Source of the DNA: Syntrophomonas sp. UBA5288
GTDB taxonomy: Bacteria > Bacillota > Syntrophomonadia > Syntrophomonadales > Syntrophomonadaceae
Direction: 5' to 3'
Assembly (NCBI GenBank): GCA_002408445.1
Contig: DHSK01000197.1
Location: 1 to 39,256 of the forward strand
DNA length: 39,256 nucleotides
The position numbers and the translations under genes are program-made. This document shows, piece after piece, positions 32,016-39,256 of this stretch (positions are counted from its first letter, which is position 1; each line of letters starts with the position of its first letter). A model generated the notes under the pieces. It saw only the letters and a program-made list of their open reading frames with translations. It ran no database searches and was not told the DNA's origin.

Positions 32016-33041
32016 TTAGTCTATTATTTCCAAAATAGTAATATTTCTGTCTGTGGACAAGTCGTAAAAAACGTCATCCACCATTACTATGGGACGAGTC
32101 GGCTGAGTGGGATTAATATAAACTACCACTCCTTTTTGATTATTGGAAAGCAAGACTTCATTGCCAATGTAAAAATTAGTTATTTTATCATAGAAAACTT
32201 TGGCTATACGTGCATCCAGCTTGCCAAAGGATTCGTTCCATAGTACTTCAGCTGCTGCATAAGGGGACTGCTTGGAAGAATAAATACGTCGGGAGGTAAT
32301 AGCATCATAGACATCGGCCACTGCTACCACGGAAGCACAGAACCCCATCTGGGCTCCTTTGGAACCGATGGGATATCCGGAGCCGTCCAATCTTTCATGA
32401 TGCATCAAAACAGCATTAGCAACCTCAGTACTGATCGTTTCGTTCTGTCCCACCAAATTGTAACCCATAAGAGTATGTTTCTTTATTTCTTCAAACTCAC
32501 GCTCCGTCAGTTTATCCGGCTTGTTTAATATTTTATCAGGAATAAATATTTTCCCGATATCATGCAAAAGGCCTGCAATTCCGAGACTTTTAATCTCCTT
32601 ATCATCGCATTTAAGCCAGCGGCCTATTAAAATACATAATAGAGAAACATTAACTGAATGCGTAAATAAATAATCGTCCTTATCTTTCATCATGCGCATT
32701 TGCTTAAATAAGTCGCCTTCGTCAAAGACCTGTTCCATGAGCATATCAACTGTTTCACTGATTTCCTCAACTTCAAGCGGCTTTCCCAGTCTGGCTTCGA
32801 ACATAAATGCTTTGACGGCATCAAGGGAATCTACATATACATCATCAAATTTCTTTTGGGACTTCATGCGGGCGGAAGCTTCCATAATAAAAACTTCTTT
32901 TATGTTCCTGCGTGCAAAGGCATTGAGTGCTTCATCGGTTATAACTGTCCCCTTGGGCAATAGAAGCTGACTGTCTGAAGTGTATATATCTTTTCCTAGC
33001 TTCACGCCTGGTTTCAAACTGCTGACTTTAAGTTTTAGCAT
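32016..33041 (-). CDS. HD-GYP domain protein, probable c-di-GMP phosphodiesterase
   Basis: The 341 residues have an N-terminal DUF3391-like part (1-100, with SSLKPGVKLGKDIYTSDSQL) and an HD-GYP domain. Key motifs are HSVNVSLLCILIG, the metal-binding HD in GLLHDIGKI, the second His in KKHTLMGYNLV, HHERLDGSGYP (the GYP signature) and ADVYDAITSRRIY. All catalytic residues appear intact, so c-di-GMP (or cGAMP) hydrolysis is likely. A ~60-residue C-terminal beta-rich part (GNEVLLSNNQKGVVVYINP) is usual in Clostridial members. The start at 33041 follows GGGGAG by 7 nt. It is transcribed alone between the Nif3-family gene and hup, so the signalling target is not indicated. Confidence 0.93.
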   Translation of the reverse strand: MLKLKVSSLKPGVKLGKDIYTSDSQLLLPKGTVITDEALNAFARRNIKEVFIMEASARMKSQKKFDDVYVDSLDAVKAFMFEARLGKPLEVEEISETVDMLMEQVFDEGDLFKQMRMMKDKDDYLFTHSVNVSLLCILIGRWLKCDDKEIKSLGIAGLLHDIGKIFIPDKILNKPDKLTEREFEEIKKHTLMGYNLVGQNETISTEVANAVLMHHERLDGSGYPIGSKGAQMGFCASVVAVADVYDAITSRRIYSSKQSPYAAAEVLWNESFGKLDARIAKVFYDKITNFYIGNEVLLSNNQKGVVVYINPTQPTRPIVMVDDVFYDLSTDRNITILEIID

Positions 33042-33158
33042 GAATACACTCCCCATTTCGCAACTTACTTGCCAATATTTATTCGATTCTATAACGCCAA
33101 ATTCCTTCCATAAAATACAAATAACCGTATAAGTTTGATCACACCTTCCGCAAAATAC

Positions 33159-34283
33159 CTACTTTCTACTCAATGTTTTGATACAGAGATCAGATTTTAT
33201 CCCCTCTATTATTACTTCATAACCATTATTCCGGCATTCGTTCTCCAGCAAGGTTTTAATATAAGGTACCATTATTTCTTCCGTGCCCTGATGCCCGGCA
33301 TCTATTACAGCCAGGCCTAGCAACTCAGCATCGCGGGCCTCATGGTATTTGAGGTCACCGGTTACCAGCAGATCGATACCCTGAGCTTTGACCTTATTTA
33401 TAAATTCTGCTCCCGCTCCACTGACTACTGCTACCTCTCTTATGGAACGCTTTAAGTCCCCCGCTACCCGCACCGAATCAAGCTGGAGTCTATCTTTTAC
33501 CTGCAGTGCAAACTCTTCCACCGTGACCGTACTTTCCAGCCTTCCCTGGCGTCCCAGGCTGTACCCCGGTCCTTCGTTGGCCAAAGGATATAGATCATAA
33601 GCTACTTCCTCATAAGGGTGCGCTTTCTTCATATTAGAAATCACCGCATCCACCTTTTTTTCCGGCACAATCGTTTCCAGCCGGTATTCATCCACTTCCT
33701 CCAGCTGTCCTGTAGTTCCGATAAAAGGGTTGGTTCCGGGCTGAGGTTTAAAAGTACCGGTTCCCCGGGTACGAAAACTGCAATCGGAATAATTGCCAAT
33801 AAACCCTGCTCCAGCCTCATTTATAGCCTGTCGAACCGCTTCCGTGCAGGCCGCCGGTACAAATACCACCAGTTTTAAATAGCGTTCTGTTTTCATTCGC
33901 TCCAGCGGTTTAATATCAGCCAGTCCCAGGGTCTCAGCCAAAAGCTGGTTAAGGCCCCTGGTGCCGGCGTCCAGATTAGTATGGGCAGAATATACCGTTA
34001 TGTCATTCTTAAGCAGTTTTTCTATCATTCTTCCGAAAGGCTTATCCAGATTGATGCCTTTTATAGCCCTAAAGAAGAGCGGATGATGAGTGATAATGAG
34101 GTTTACATGATCTGATTCTGCCTTGGTTAGAATCGGTTCGGTTAGATCCAGGCAGACCATAACACGCCGGGCCGATCTTTCCAGCGAACCGGTCTGCAAA
34201 CCAACATTATCCCAGTTCTCGGCCAGTTCCGGGGGAAAATGTTGTTCCATTATCCGGGCAATATCCTTAACTCTGGGCTTCAT
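33159..34283 (-). CDS. Nif3/DUF34 family metal-binding protein with inserted PII-like domain
   Basis: The 374 residues make this the long YqfO-type member: two halves of the Nif3 fold (1-130 and about 245-374) around an inserted PII-like domain (about 135-235, KTERYLKLVVFVPAACTEAV to KKAHPYEEVAYDLYPL). Di-metal ligands are visible in LIITHHPLFF, SAHTNLDAG and IDAGHQGTEE. The family is proposed to be a metal chaperone or a GTP cyclohydrolase-like hydrolase; the role is unsettled. It overlaps trmK by 17 nt, the conserved Firmicute pair. Confidence 0.93.
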   Translation of the reverse strand: MKPRVKDIARIMEQHFPPELAENWDNVGLQTGSLERSARRVMVCLDLTEPILTKAESDHVNLIITHHPLFFRAIKGINLDKPFGRMIEKLLKNDITVYSAHTNLDAGTRGLNQLLAETLGLADIKPLERMKTERYLKLVVFVPAACTEAVRQAINEAGAGFIGNYSDCSFRTRGTGTFKPQPGTNPFIGTTGQLEEVDEYRLETIVPEKKVDAVISNMKKAHPYEEVAYDLYPLANEGPGYSLGRQGRLESTVTVEEFALQVKDRLQLDSVRVAGDLKRSIREVAVVSGAGAEFINKVKAQGIDLLVTGDLKYHEARDAELLGLAVIDAGHQGTEEIMVPYIKTLLENECRNNGYEVIIEGIKSDLCIKTLSRK

Positions 34284-34965
34284 TTAGCAATTCCTCCAAG
34301 CGTGCTATTTTAGTTTCACAGGCACGAATATGCTGAATGTTTTCGCGCCGGGTTGAATTCATCAGACTTGCATGGACCTTGGCATATCTATTTCGCCAAT
34401 GGGCCAGATAATCCCTTTTCATGGCGGTGTCGGCCCGCAGCAGATGGGGGCCCACTTCCAATTCCAAATCACTTAAAGTATATGGCTCTTGTCCTGGACA
34501 GCACAGAATTATCACATACCACTGGTCTCGATCCAGCACCGCCTGCTCCTGCAGTATTTTCCATCCCCGCCGCGCCAGGACATCGCGCAGCACTTCCGGT
34601 TTGGTCATGGGCTGAAGGACAAAACGGCTGAAGCTTTCTGACTTTTCCCAATCAGCGGCAATAATTTCGCTTATTACCGTCCCTCCCATTCCGGCAATAA
34701 CAATGGTATCGACTTCATGGTCCGCAATCGGCCTGAGTCCATCCCCCGGCCTTACCTCAATATGATCGGAAACGGCACTGCTTTTTACCGCTGCGGCAGC
34801 TCTGGTCAACGGTCCACAGTTTATATCAGTTACAATGGCTCGGGGCGCAATCTGTTTTTGCACCAGATAAATGCCCAGCAGGGCATGGTCGGCCCCGATG
34901 TCGGCCACTGTCCCCGGTTCAATCATCTGGGCAATAGTTAATAATCTGGGTGTTAATGCTGTCAT
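34267..34965 (-). CDS. trmK: tRNA (adenine-22-N1)-methyltransferase TrmK
   Basis: TrmK methylates A22 in the tRNA D-loop using SAM. The 232 residues begin with the SAM-binding Rossmann core (TVADIGADHALLGIYLVQ, residues 18-35), then the catalytic-like VIAGMGGTVISEII, followed by VLQPMTKPEVLRDVLARRGW. A C-terminal helical coiled-coil (about 185-232) is typical. The ATG at 34965 has AGGGA 6 nt upstream. It overlaps the Nif3-family gene, as in Bacillus yqfN-yqfO. The usual upstream neighbours rpoD/dnaG are not adjacent here. Confidence 0.94.
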   Translation of the reverse strand: MTALTPRLLTIAQMIEPGTVADIGADHALLGIYLVQKQIAPRAIVTDINCGPLTRAAAAVKSSAVSDHIEVRPGDGLRPIADHEVDTIVIAGMGGTVISEIIAADWEKSESFSRFVLQPMTKPEVLRDVLARRGWKILQEQAVLDRDQWYVIILCCPGQEPYTLSDLELEVGPHLLRADTAMKRDYLAHWRNRYAKVHASLMNSTRRENIQHIRACETKIARLEELLNEAQS

Positions 34966-35049
34966 TACTTTTCCCTTCTTTAAGTGTTGCTAAAAAAATA
35001 TATATTATATCTATTGGTATCATATCTAATACCAGCCCTAATTACAAAG

Positions 35050-35073
35050 AATCCCGGTTTGCAACCGGGGATT
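35050..35073 (-). terminator. Weak terminator-like hairpin after TrpB2-type gene
   Basis: CCCGGTT (35053-35059) pairs with AACCGGG (35063-35069), 3-nt loop, extended by AAT/ATT. On the - strand it is followed by CTTTGTAATT, only a modest T-tract. Confidence 0.4.
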
Positions 35074-35104
35074 TAGGATGTTATCTTCTTTTTTATCCAT
35101 TGGC

Positions 35105-35205
35105 CTTCCAATAACCGGGGATATTCCTTACTTCGGTTCGCGCCAGCAAACCTGAAAGGAAGGTGTGTCCCCTGCTGGAATAGCAAGAAGCAAACCTTCC
35201 TTATA
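35105..35205. other. Structured intergenic segment between trmK and TrpB2-type gene
   Basis: Competing inverted repeats occur here: AAGGAAGGT (35156-35164) with ACCTTCCTT (35194-35202), and CCAGCA (35143-35148) with TGCTGG (35173-35178). A direct copy of AACCGGGGAT also occurs at 35113-35122 and at 35063-35072. There is no open frame and no T-tract. Confidence 0.4.
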
Positions 35206-35215
35206 AATATACATG

Positions 35216-36571
35216 CTAAGGCAAAGTTTTCAGGCTTTCCTGCAGAGAAGCATCGGAAAACTCAATATCTGCCGCATGTCCATTCAGATAACTGTCATAG
35301 GCAGCCAAATCGAGCATGCCATGTCCGCTTAAGTTTATAACTATACTTTTGCTTATTCCTTCCGCTTTAGCTTTTAAGGCCTCTTTTATCCCGACACTTA
35401 TAGCATGCGCGGATTCCGGAGCAGGTACAATACCTTCGTTTCGGGCAAACAAAAGGGCCGCCTCAAACACATGGCTTTGCAGTACCGACTGAGCTTCAAT
35501 CAGGCCATCGTGGTAAAGCTGGCTTACCAGCGGTGATTCTCCATGATAGCGCAAGCCGCCGGCATGAATTCCATCCGGGGTAAAATCATGTCCCAGCGTA
35601 TACATTTTTAACAAAGGCGTATATCCTACAACATCACCATAGTCATAAGCAAACGCACCTTTGGTCAGGGTAGGGCAGGCCGCCGGTTCCACTGCTATTA
35701 ACCTTATTTTCCGTCCCGCCCTTTTATCGGGTATAAATGGAAAAGCAATACCGGCAAAATTACTTCCTCCCCCGCAGCAGCCAATCACTATATCCGGATA
35801 ATCATCCCTTATCTCCATCTGCATTTTAACTTCCTGGCCAATAACGGACTGGTGCAAACAAACATGATTTAATACACTGCCCAGGGAATAGTGGGTATCA
35901 TCCCGGCTGACGGCATCCTCTACCGCTTCGCTGATGGCTATAGCCAGAGTCCCGGGTGTATCGGGGTGACGGGCAAGTTCGGCCCGGCCGGATATGGTCA
36001 AGGTACTGGGGCTGGCGACACATTTACCACCATAAGTCTCCATTATTATACGGCGGTAAGGTTTCTGCTGATAGCTGACCCTGACCATATACACCATGCA
36101 TTCCAGCCCAAATAATTGACAGGCCAGAGATAATGCGGTTCCCCACTGTCCGGCGCCAGTTTCGGTAGTAACCCTCTTTATGCCTTCAGCTTTATTAAAG
36201 AAAGCCTGCGGCAGCGCCGAATTAAGTTTGTGACTGCCCACCGGACTTATACCTTCATATTTATAATAAATGCGGCATCCGCTATCGAGCGCCTTTTCCA
36301 GACCTCGGGCGCGAAATAGCGGCGACGGCCTCCATTTTTTATACAACTCACGCACCGGCGCAGGTATCTCAATATACCTTTCCTGCGATACTTCCTGGGC
36401 AATAAGCTCCCGGGCAAAAATCGGCTCCAGATCAGCCGGAGTCAACGTCTTTCTGGTTTTCGGATTAAGACCGGGTGCGAGGGGGGTAGGCATATCAGCC
36501 TGTACATTATACCAAAATTTGGGAATCATCTCTTCAGGCAGGGTGATTTTAGTGAGCTCTTCTTTACTCAT
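35216..36571 (-). CDS. TrpB2-type pyridoxal-phosphate tryptophan synthase beta-like protein
   Basis: The 451 residues match the TrpB2 (TIGR01415) branch and not classical TrpB1: longer N-terminus (EMIPKFWYNVQADMPTPLAPGLNP) and the PLP lysine in SPVGSHKLNSA (Lys115). GAGQWGTALSLACQLFGLEC, the phosphate loop GCCGGGSNFAG, and HAGGLRYHGESPLVSQL follow. Classical TrpB makes tryptophan from indole and serine together with TrpA; TrpB2 enzymes use indole with weak TrpA dependence or may have other substrates. No trpA or other trp gene lies nearby. The ATG at 36571 has AGGAG 9 nt upstream; the longer frame adds 25 unsupported codons. A candidate promoter lies at 36637-36666. Confidence 0.9.
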   Translation of the reverse strand: MSKEELTKITLPEEMIPKFWYNVQADMPTPLAPGLNPKTRKTLTPADLEPIFARELIAQEVSQERYIEIPAPVRELYKKWRPSPLFRARGLEKALDSGCRIYYKYEGISPVGSHKLNSALPQAFFNKAEGIKRVTTETGAGQWGTALSLACQLFGLECMVYMVRVSYQQKPYRRIIMETYGGKCVASPSTLTISGRAELARHPDTPGTLAIAISEAVEDAVSRDDTHYSLGSVLNHVCLHQSVIGQEVKMQMEIRDDYPDIVIGCCGGGSNFAGIAFPFIPDKRAGRKIRLIAVEPAACPTLTKGAFAYDYGDVVGYTPLLKMYTLGHDFTPDGIHAGGLRYHGESPLVSQLYHDGLIEAQSVLQSHVFEAALLFARNEGIVPAPESAHAISVGIKEALKAKAEGISKSIVINLSGHGMLDLAAYDSYLNGHAADIEFSDASLQESLKTLP

Positions 36572-36636
36572 CTCATCTTTCTCCTCTCGTCTTATGAAAT
36601 TTTCAAAACCGGAGCAGTTCCAGTTTACTTTGCCAT

Positions 36637-36666
36637 ATTTTATCATAGAGACTTGCTTTCCCGCAA
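36637..36666 (-). promoter_or_regulatory. Candidate promoter of TrpB2-type gene
   Basis: On the - strand TTGCGG (36661-36666) and TAAAAT (36637-36642) are 18 nt apart, about 65 nt before the chosen start codon. No attenuator or T-box sequence is seen between them. Confidence 0.35.
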
Positions 36667-36793
36667 GATTCTATTTAAGACGCTGCTTGACCAAGACCTT
36701 TCAGCCCCAAACTACCCTGCGCCTCCCAACCTCCGCTCATGCTGCAGGCCATGCCCAAAGAGCACGCTCTTCAGCATCCAAGGTTGAATTTTA

Positions 36794-37783
36794 TCACACC
36801 ACTCTTAAAATCCGGTCCCCGCCCGTTAAAGAGGTCTCCCATTTTTTGCAGCGGTCACCCCAGTAAGCCAGGATTTCCTGGTCGCGTTTTATACATACTA
36901 CTTCGCACAGATTGGGACATCCCTTACATTCCTGACTGCGCGATTTAAATTCCCCTTCCAGTATGTAAGCGCTGCCCTTAAAATTGCTGTTCCGGCCTAA
37001 AGTGCATTCCTGGGCCAGCAATGCTGCTCCGATGGCTCCCATTACATCATAGTGTTCCGGAACCTGTACGGTTATTCCTAGTATGGTTTGAAAAGCGTGG
37101 CGAATGCCTTTATTGGCTGCTACCCCACCTTGAAAAACTACCGGTTGTTCTATTTTTTTGCCTTTGGCCACATTACTCAGGTAATTTCTTACCAGGGCTT
37201 CACAAAGCCCCATAATAATGTCTTCGACCGGATAACCCATTTGTTGCTTGTGAATCATGTCCGACTCGGCAAAGACTCCGCAGCGTCCGGCAATACGCAC
37301 GGGCTGAAGGGCGGCTGTGGCATAAGAACCGAACTGCTCGATGGGTAAATTCAAACGGACCGCCTGCTGGTCCAGGAAAGAGCCGGTACCGGCGGCACAA
37401 ACCGTATTCATGGCAAAATCATTGACAATGCCCTGTCTAAGGCAAATGATCTTGGAATCCTGTCCTCCTATCTCGAAAATAGTGCGCACATCGGGATAAA
37501 GGCTGGAGGATGCCACCGCATGAGCCGTTATTTCGTTTTTAACCGTATCCGCCCCCAGCAGAACCGCGGCCAGATGACGCCCACTGCCGGTCGTTCCTAC
37601 CCCTTTGATTTTCAGTTCATCCTTTTCCAACCCGTCCATAAGCTCAGCATATCCGTCCTTGATAGCTTTTACCGGATTTCCCCGGGTCCGCAGATATATC
37701 TTTTTAACCAGCTGTTTCCTTTCGTCCAGCAGAACAAAGTTACTGCTCACCGAACCTATATCTACTCCCAAATAACAGTTCAT
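36794..37783 (-). CDS. 2-hydroxyacyl-CoA dehydratase activase-like ATPase (BadF/HgdC family)
   Basis: This ASKHA-fold ATPase of the COG1924 group is related to archerases, which pass a high-energy electron to 2-hydroxyacyl-CoA dehydratases or benzoyl-CoA reductases. The 329 residues show phosphate-1 GVDIGSVSSNFVLLD, phosphate-2 FEIGGQDSKII, and the cysteines that hold the intersubunit [4Fe-4S] cluster, Cys129 (TVCAAGTGSFLDQQA) and Cys168 (AGRCGVFAESD). The adenosine motif QGGVAANKGIRHAF follows. An extra C-terminal cysteine segment (CKGCPNLCEVVC...WGDRCKKW) may bind another cluster. The ATG at 37783 has GGAGG 7 nt upstream and lies 2 nt after the neighbouring gene. No dehydratase alpha/beta genes are visible; the partner appears to be the two adjacent proteins. 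Confidence 0.92.
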   Translation of the reverse strand: MNCYLGVDIGSVSSNFVLLDERKQLVKKIYLRTRGNPVKAIKDGYAELMDGLEKDELKIKGVGTTGSGRHLAAVLLGADTVKNEITAHAVASSSLYPDVRTIFEIGGQDSKIICLRQGIVNDFAMNTVCAAGTGSFLDQQAVRLNLPIEQFGSYATAALQPVRIAGRCGVFAESDMIHKQQMGYPVEDIIMGLCEALVRNYLSNVAKGKKIEQPVVFQGGVAANKGIRHAFQTILGITVQVPEHYDVMGAIGAALLAQECTLGRNSNFKGSAYILEGEFKSRSQECKGCPNLCEVVCIKRDQEILAYWGDRCKKWETSLTGGDRILRVV

Positions 37784-37785
37784 TT

Positions 37786-38889
37786 TTATGCCTCCTCGCA
37801 TATTGCTGCTTCACTTAAGCATTTCTGGCGGCGCACCATGTCAATAAATGCTTCCAGGCGCGTATTGACCCCGGCCTGACCTGAATGCTCGTCAAACCAC
37901 ATGGTCATACAGGGAATCCCCTCTTTTTCACTTATGACCGGGAGTATGGATTGGGCCACAATTTCAGGCATACAGGTAAGCGGGCCTATTTGAATTACTC
38001 CATCATAATGGCGATGGGCAAAATCAACCGTACTGCCCACTGTCTCCTGACCGTGTCCGCCCACCCAGCAGCTTAGATAGGGCCGGGCACAGGCTACAAT
38101 CTTACTGTGATGCGATTTTTTTACCAGACCTCCCAGCAGATGATCATTTACCCATTCACTTAAATAAATCGATTGGGTTACTTCAGCATCCAACCTTCCC
38201 ATGGTACGGCCGATATCATAATTGGAGGCAGGCTCCAGAATAGTATAGATCTCGCCCACCAAACCTATCTTCACTACTATACGCTCATGCCGGGGCAGCC
38301 TTTGTAATTTTGCTACTGCTTCATTGGATAAGCTTTTAACCAAGGCTGCCTCGTCTGCTTCATCAATAGCTTGCAGGCTTTGGGCATAGATCTTTTCAGC
38401 TTCATCCTTTAAATCAGTATAGGGCAAGGCTTTTTCCAAAGCCCTTTCCACCTGTTCCACTGCGTTGAGTTTTTTCCAGGCAAACTTTAATATTTTTAGA
38501 GCTTCCCATAGAGTAACGTTCTGACCCAGGGCTTTTATCTGATCGATCAATTGCGTAAGCTTAAAATCGGGGGCTTCCAGAATAACCAGATCAAAATCAT
38601 AACCCAGATCATTTAATATCTCCCTTTCCACCTGAGCATAATAACCAAACCGGCACGGCCCCCATCCTCCGGCCATAACAATGGTATCAGCGCCCTGTTC
38701 GAGCGCTTCAATAAAATTACCTACATTGATTTTTAACGGCAGGCAGGCAAATTCGGGTGAATACTTGGTGCCTAATTCCATGGTGCGCCGAGTGATGGGG
38801 GGAGGCGGCACCACCTCCAGCTTCAACCCCTTTAAAAGGGCGTTTATGGCTATATAGGCATTACCCATATGAGGATAGGTTACTTTCAT
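37786..38889 (-). CDS. Activase-associated protein, COG3581-like (CoA-dehydratase superfamily)
   Basis: This 367-residue protein resembles the COG3581 group found with activase-like ATPases. It starts with KVTYPHMGNAYIAINALLKG and has conserved cysteines in SPEFACLPLKINVGNFIEAL, GGWGPCRFGYYAQ, CARPYLSCWVGGHGQ and GPLTCMPEIVAQS. These are positioned like iron-sulfur ligands of 2-hydroxyacyl-CoA dehydratase subunits. It ends with FDEHSGQAGVNTRLEAFIDM, a signature also present in its upstream neighbour. The ATG at 38889 follows AAAGGAG by 8 nt and overlaps the preceding gene by 29 nt. Catalytic activity and substrate are unknown; a reductase or dehydratase powered by the adjacent activase is inference. 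Confidence 0.85.
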   Translation of the reverse strand: MKVTYPHMGNAYIAINALLKGLKLEVVPPPPITRRTMELGTKYSPEFACLPLKINVGNFIEALEQGADTIVMAGGWGPCRFGYYAQVEREILNDLGYDFDLVILEAPDFKLTQLIDQIKALGQNVTLWEALKILKFAWKKLNAVEQVERALEKALPYTDLKDEAEKIYAQSLQAIDEADEAALVKSLSNEAVAKLQRLPRHERIVVKIGLVGEIYTILEPASNYDIGRTMGRLDAEVTQSIYLSEWVNDHLLGGLVKKSHHSKIVACARPYLSCWVGGHGQETVGSTVDFAHRHYDGVIQIGPLTCMPEIVAQSILPVISEKEGIPCMTMWFDEHSGQAGVNTRLEAFIDMVRRQKCLSEAAICEEA

Positions 38890-39256
38890 CCTTTATTCTC
38901 CTTTCACGCCGCAACATATCACAGAAGGCCTCCAGTCTCGTCATCATGCCGGCCTGACCCGTATGTTCATCTATGGTCAGCATCATAAAGGGCTTGTGCT
39001 TTATCTTGCGCAGTATAATCTCCCCGATCAACGAATCAGGTCCACAGCCAAAACAAGCCACATAAATAATGCCATCCACCAGAGTAGTATTCTCCATAGT
39101 AAAAGCACTGCCCACCATCCGGCGGCCCAGGGTCCAGAATACCCTTTTAGGCATGGTTGCAGCCGCCGCCTCAATCTGTTCGGCAGGCAACATTTCCGGT
39201 AATATGACCCGACATCCCATCTCACGCAGCCGATTTATCAAATTCATGCTGATGGC
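38861..39256 (-). CDS. Activase-associated protein, COG3580-like (5' part outside window)
   Basis: Only the C-terminal ~131 residues are present; the frame is open through the last base, so the ATG at 39247 is internal or unproven. Visible are RRMVGSAFTM, VACFGCGPDSLIGE with a conserved cysteine, and TIDEHTGQAGMMTRLEAFCD. That end repeats the signature of the next protein downstream. The family is the DUF2229-linked group that is often fused with activase domains in other Clostridia, whereas here the parts are separate genes. It overlaps the COG3581-like gene by 29 nt, so the trio is one operon. Confidence 0.82.
   Translation of the reverse strand, partial: AISMNLINRLREMGCRVILPEMLPAEQIEAAAATMPKRVFWTLGRRMVGSAFTMENTTLVDGIIYVACFGCGPDSLIGEIILRKIKHKPFMMLTIDEHTGQAGMMTRLEAFCDMLRRERRIKDESNLSSYG

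Noticed and set aside
36672..36793. Terminator at the end of the activase gene (AAGAGC-GT-GCTCTT)
   Set aside because: The loop is only 2 nt and no T-tract follows, so it is an unlikely terminator.

Overview
The window reads as a chromosomal segment of an endospore-forming, Gram-positive anaerobe of the class Clostridia. Evidence seen here includes spoIVFA/spoIVFB and a Spo0B-type protein, a Prp protease beside an L27 with a cleavable N-terminus, PiT/DUF47, Rex, and a 2-hydroxyacyl-CoA dehydratase activase group. Gene order and dispersed palindromes suggest Syntrophomonadaceae/Peptococcaceae, possibly Syntrophomonas, but this is inference and not a database match. There are no tRNA or rRNA genes, CRISPR arrays, intact insertion sequences or prophage genes.

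Layout. (1) Bases 1-2312, + strand: the end of a three-gene ABC transporter (ATPase cut by the window edge plus two ABC-2 permeases) resembling LanFEG lantibiotic-immunity exporters. (2) 2338-3060: an AT-rich orphan membrane-protein gene between two near-identical 21-22 bp motifs, ending at a terminator shared with the converging genes. (3) Everything after this is on the - strand, described here in increasing coordinates (the reverse of transcription): proA, proB, obg, a Spo0B-like gene, rpmA, prp, rplU, rng, DUF2344 protein, B12-type radical SAM protein, spoIVFB, spoIVFA, rodA, minE, minD, minC, mrdA, mreD, mreC, mreB, radC, maf, a DUF4321 membrane protein, rex, pit, a DUF47 gene, folC, valS, hup, an HD-GYP gene, a Nif3-family gene, trmK, a TrpB2-type gene, and a CoA-dehydratase-activase trio cut by the right edge.

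How the genes fit together. The core is the cell-shape and division block: MreBCD, PBP2 and RodA build the lateral wall and MinCDE places the septum. Next to it lie the SpoIVFA/FB intramembrane-protease pair of sporulation and a ribosome/RNA block (RNase G, L21, Prp, L27, Obg). In the rplU-prp-rpmA operon the protease that trims L27 is encoded between two ribosomal proteins, with 1-nt stop/start overlaps. ProB and ProA carry out the first two steps of proline synthesis. PiT and DUF47 form a phosphate-uptake pair. The activase trio has two adjacent proteins that share the same C-terminal signature.

The least explained material lies between genes. There are two copies of a composite ~240 bp repeat (proB/proA and spo0B-like/obg gaps). 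Two copies of a 124-bp palindromic element occur 16 kb apart in opposite orientation, with a paired substitution that keeps the stem. There is an inverted ACTGATT-type repeat that supplies the stop codon of the radical SAM gene. Several hairpin-rich leaders or intergenic stretches remain unassigned (rng, rplU, upstream of rodA, downstream of the TrpB2 gene). Many starts were moved from the longest ORF to the codon carrying a good Shine-Dalgarno; those choices are stated per gene.
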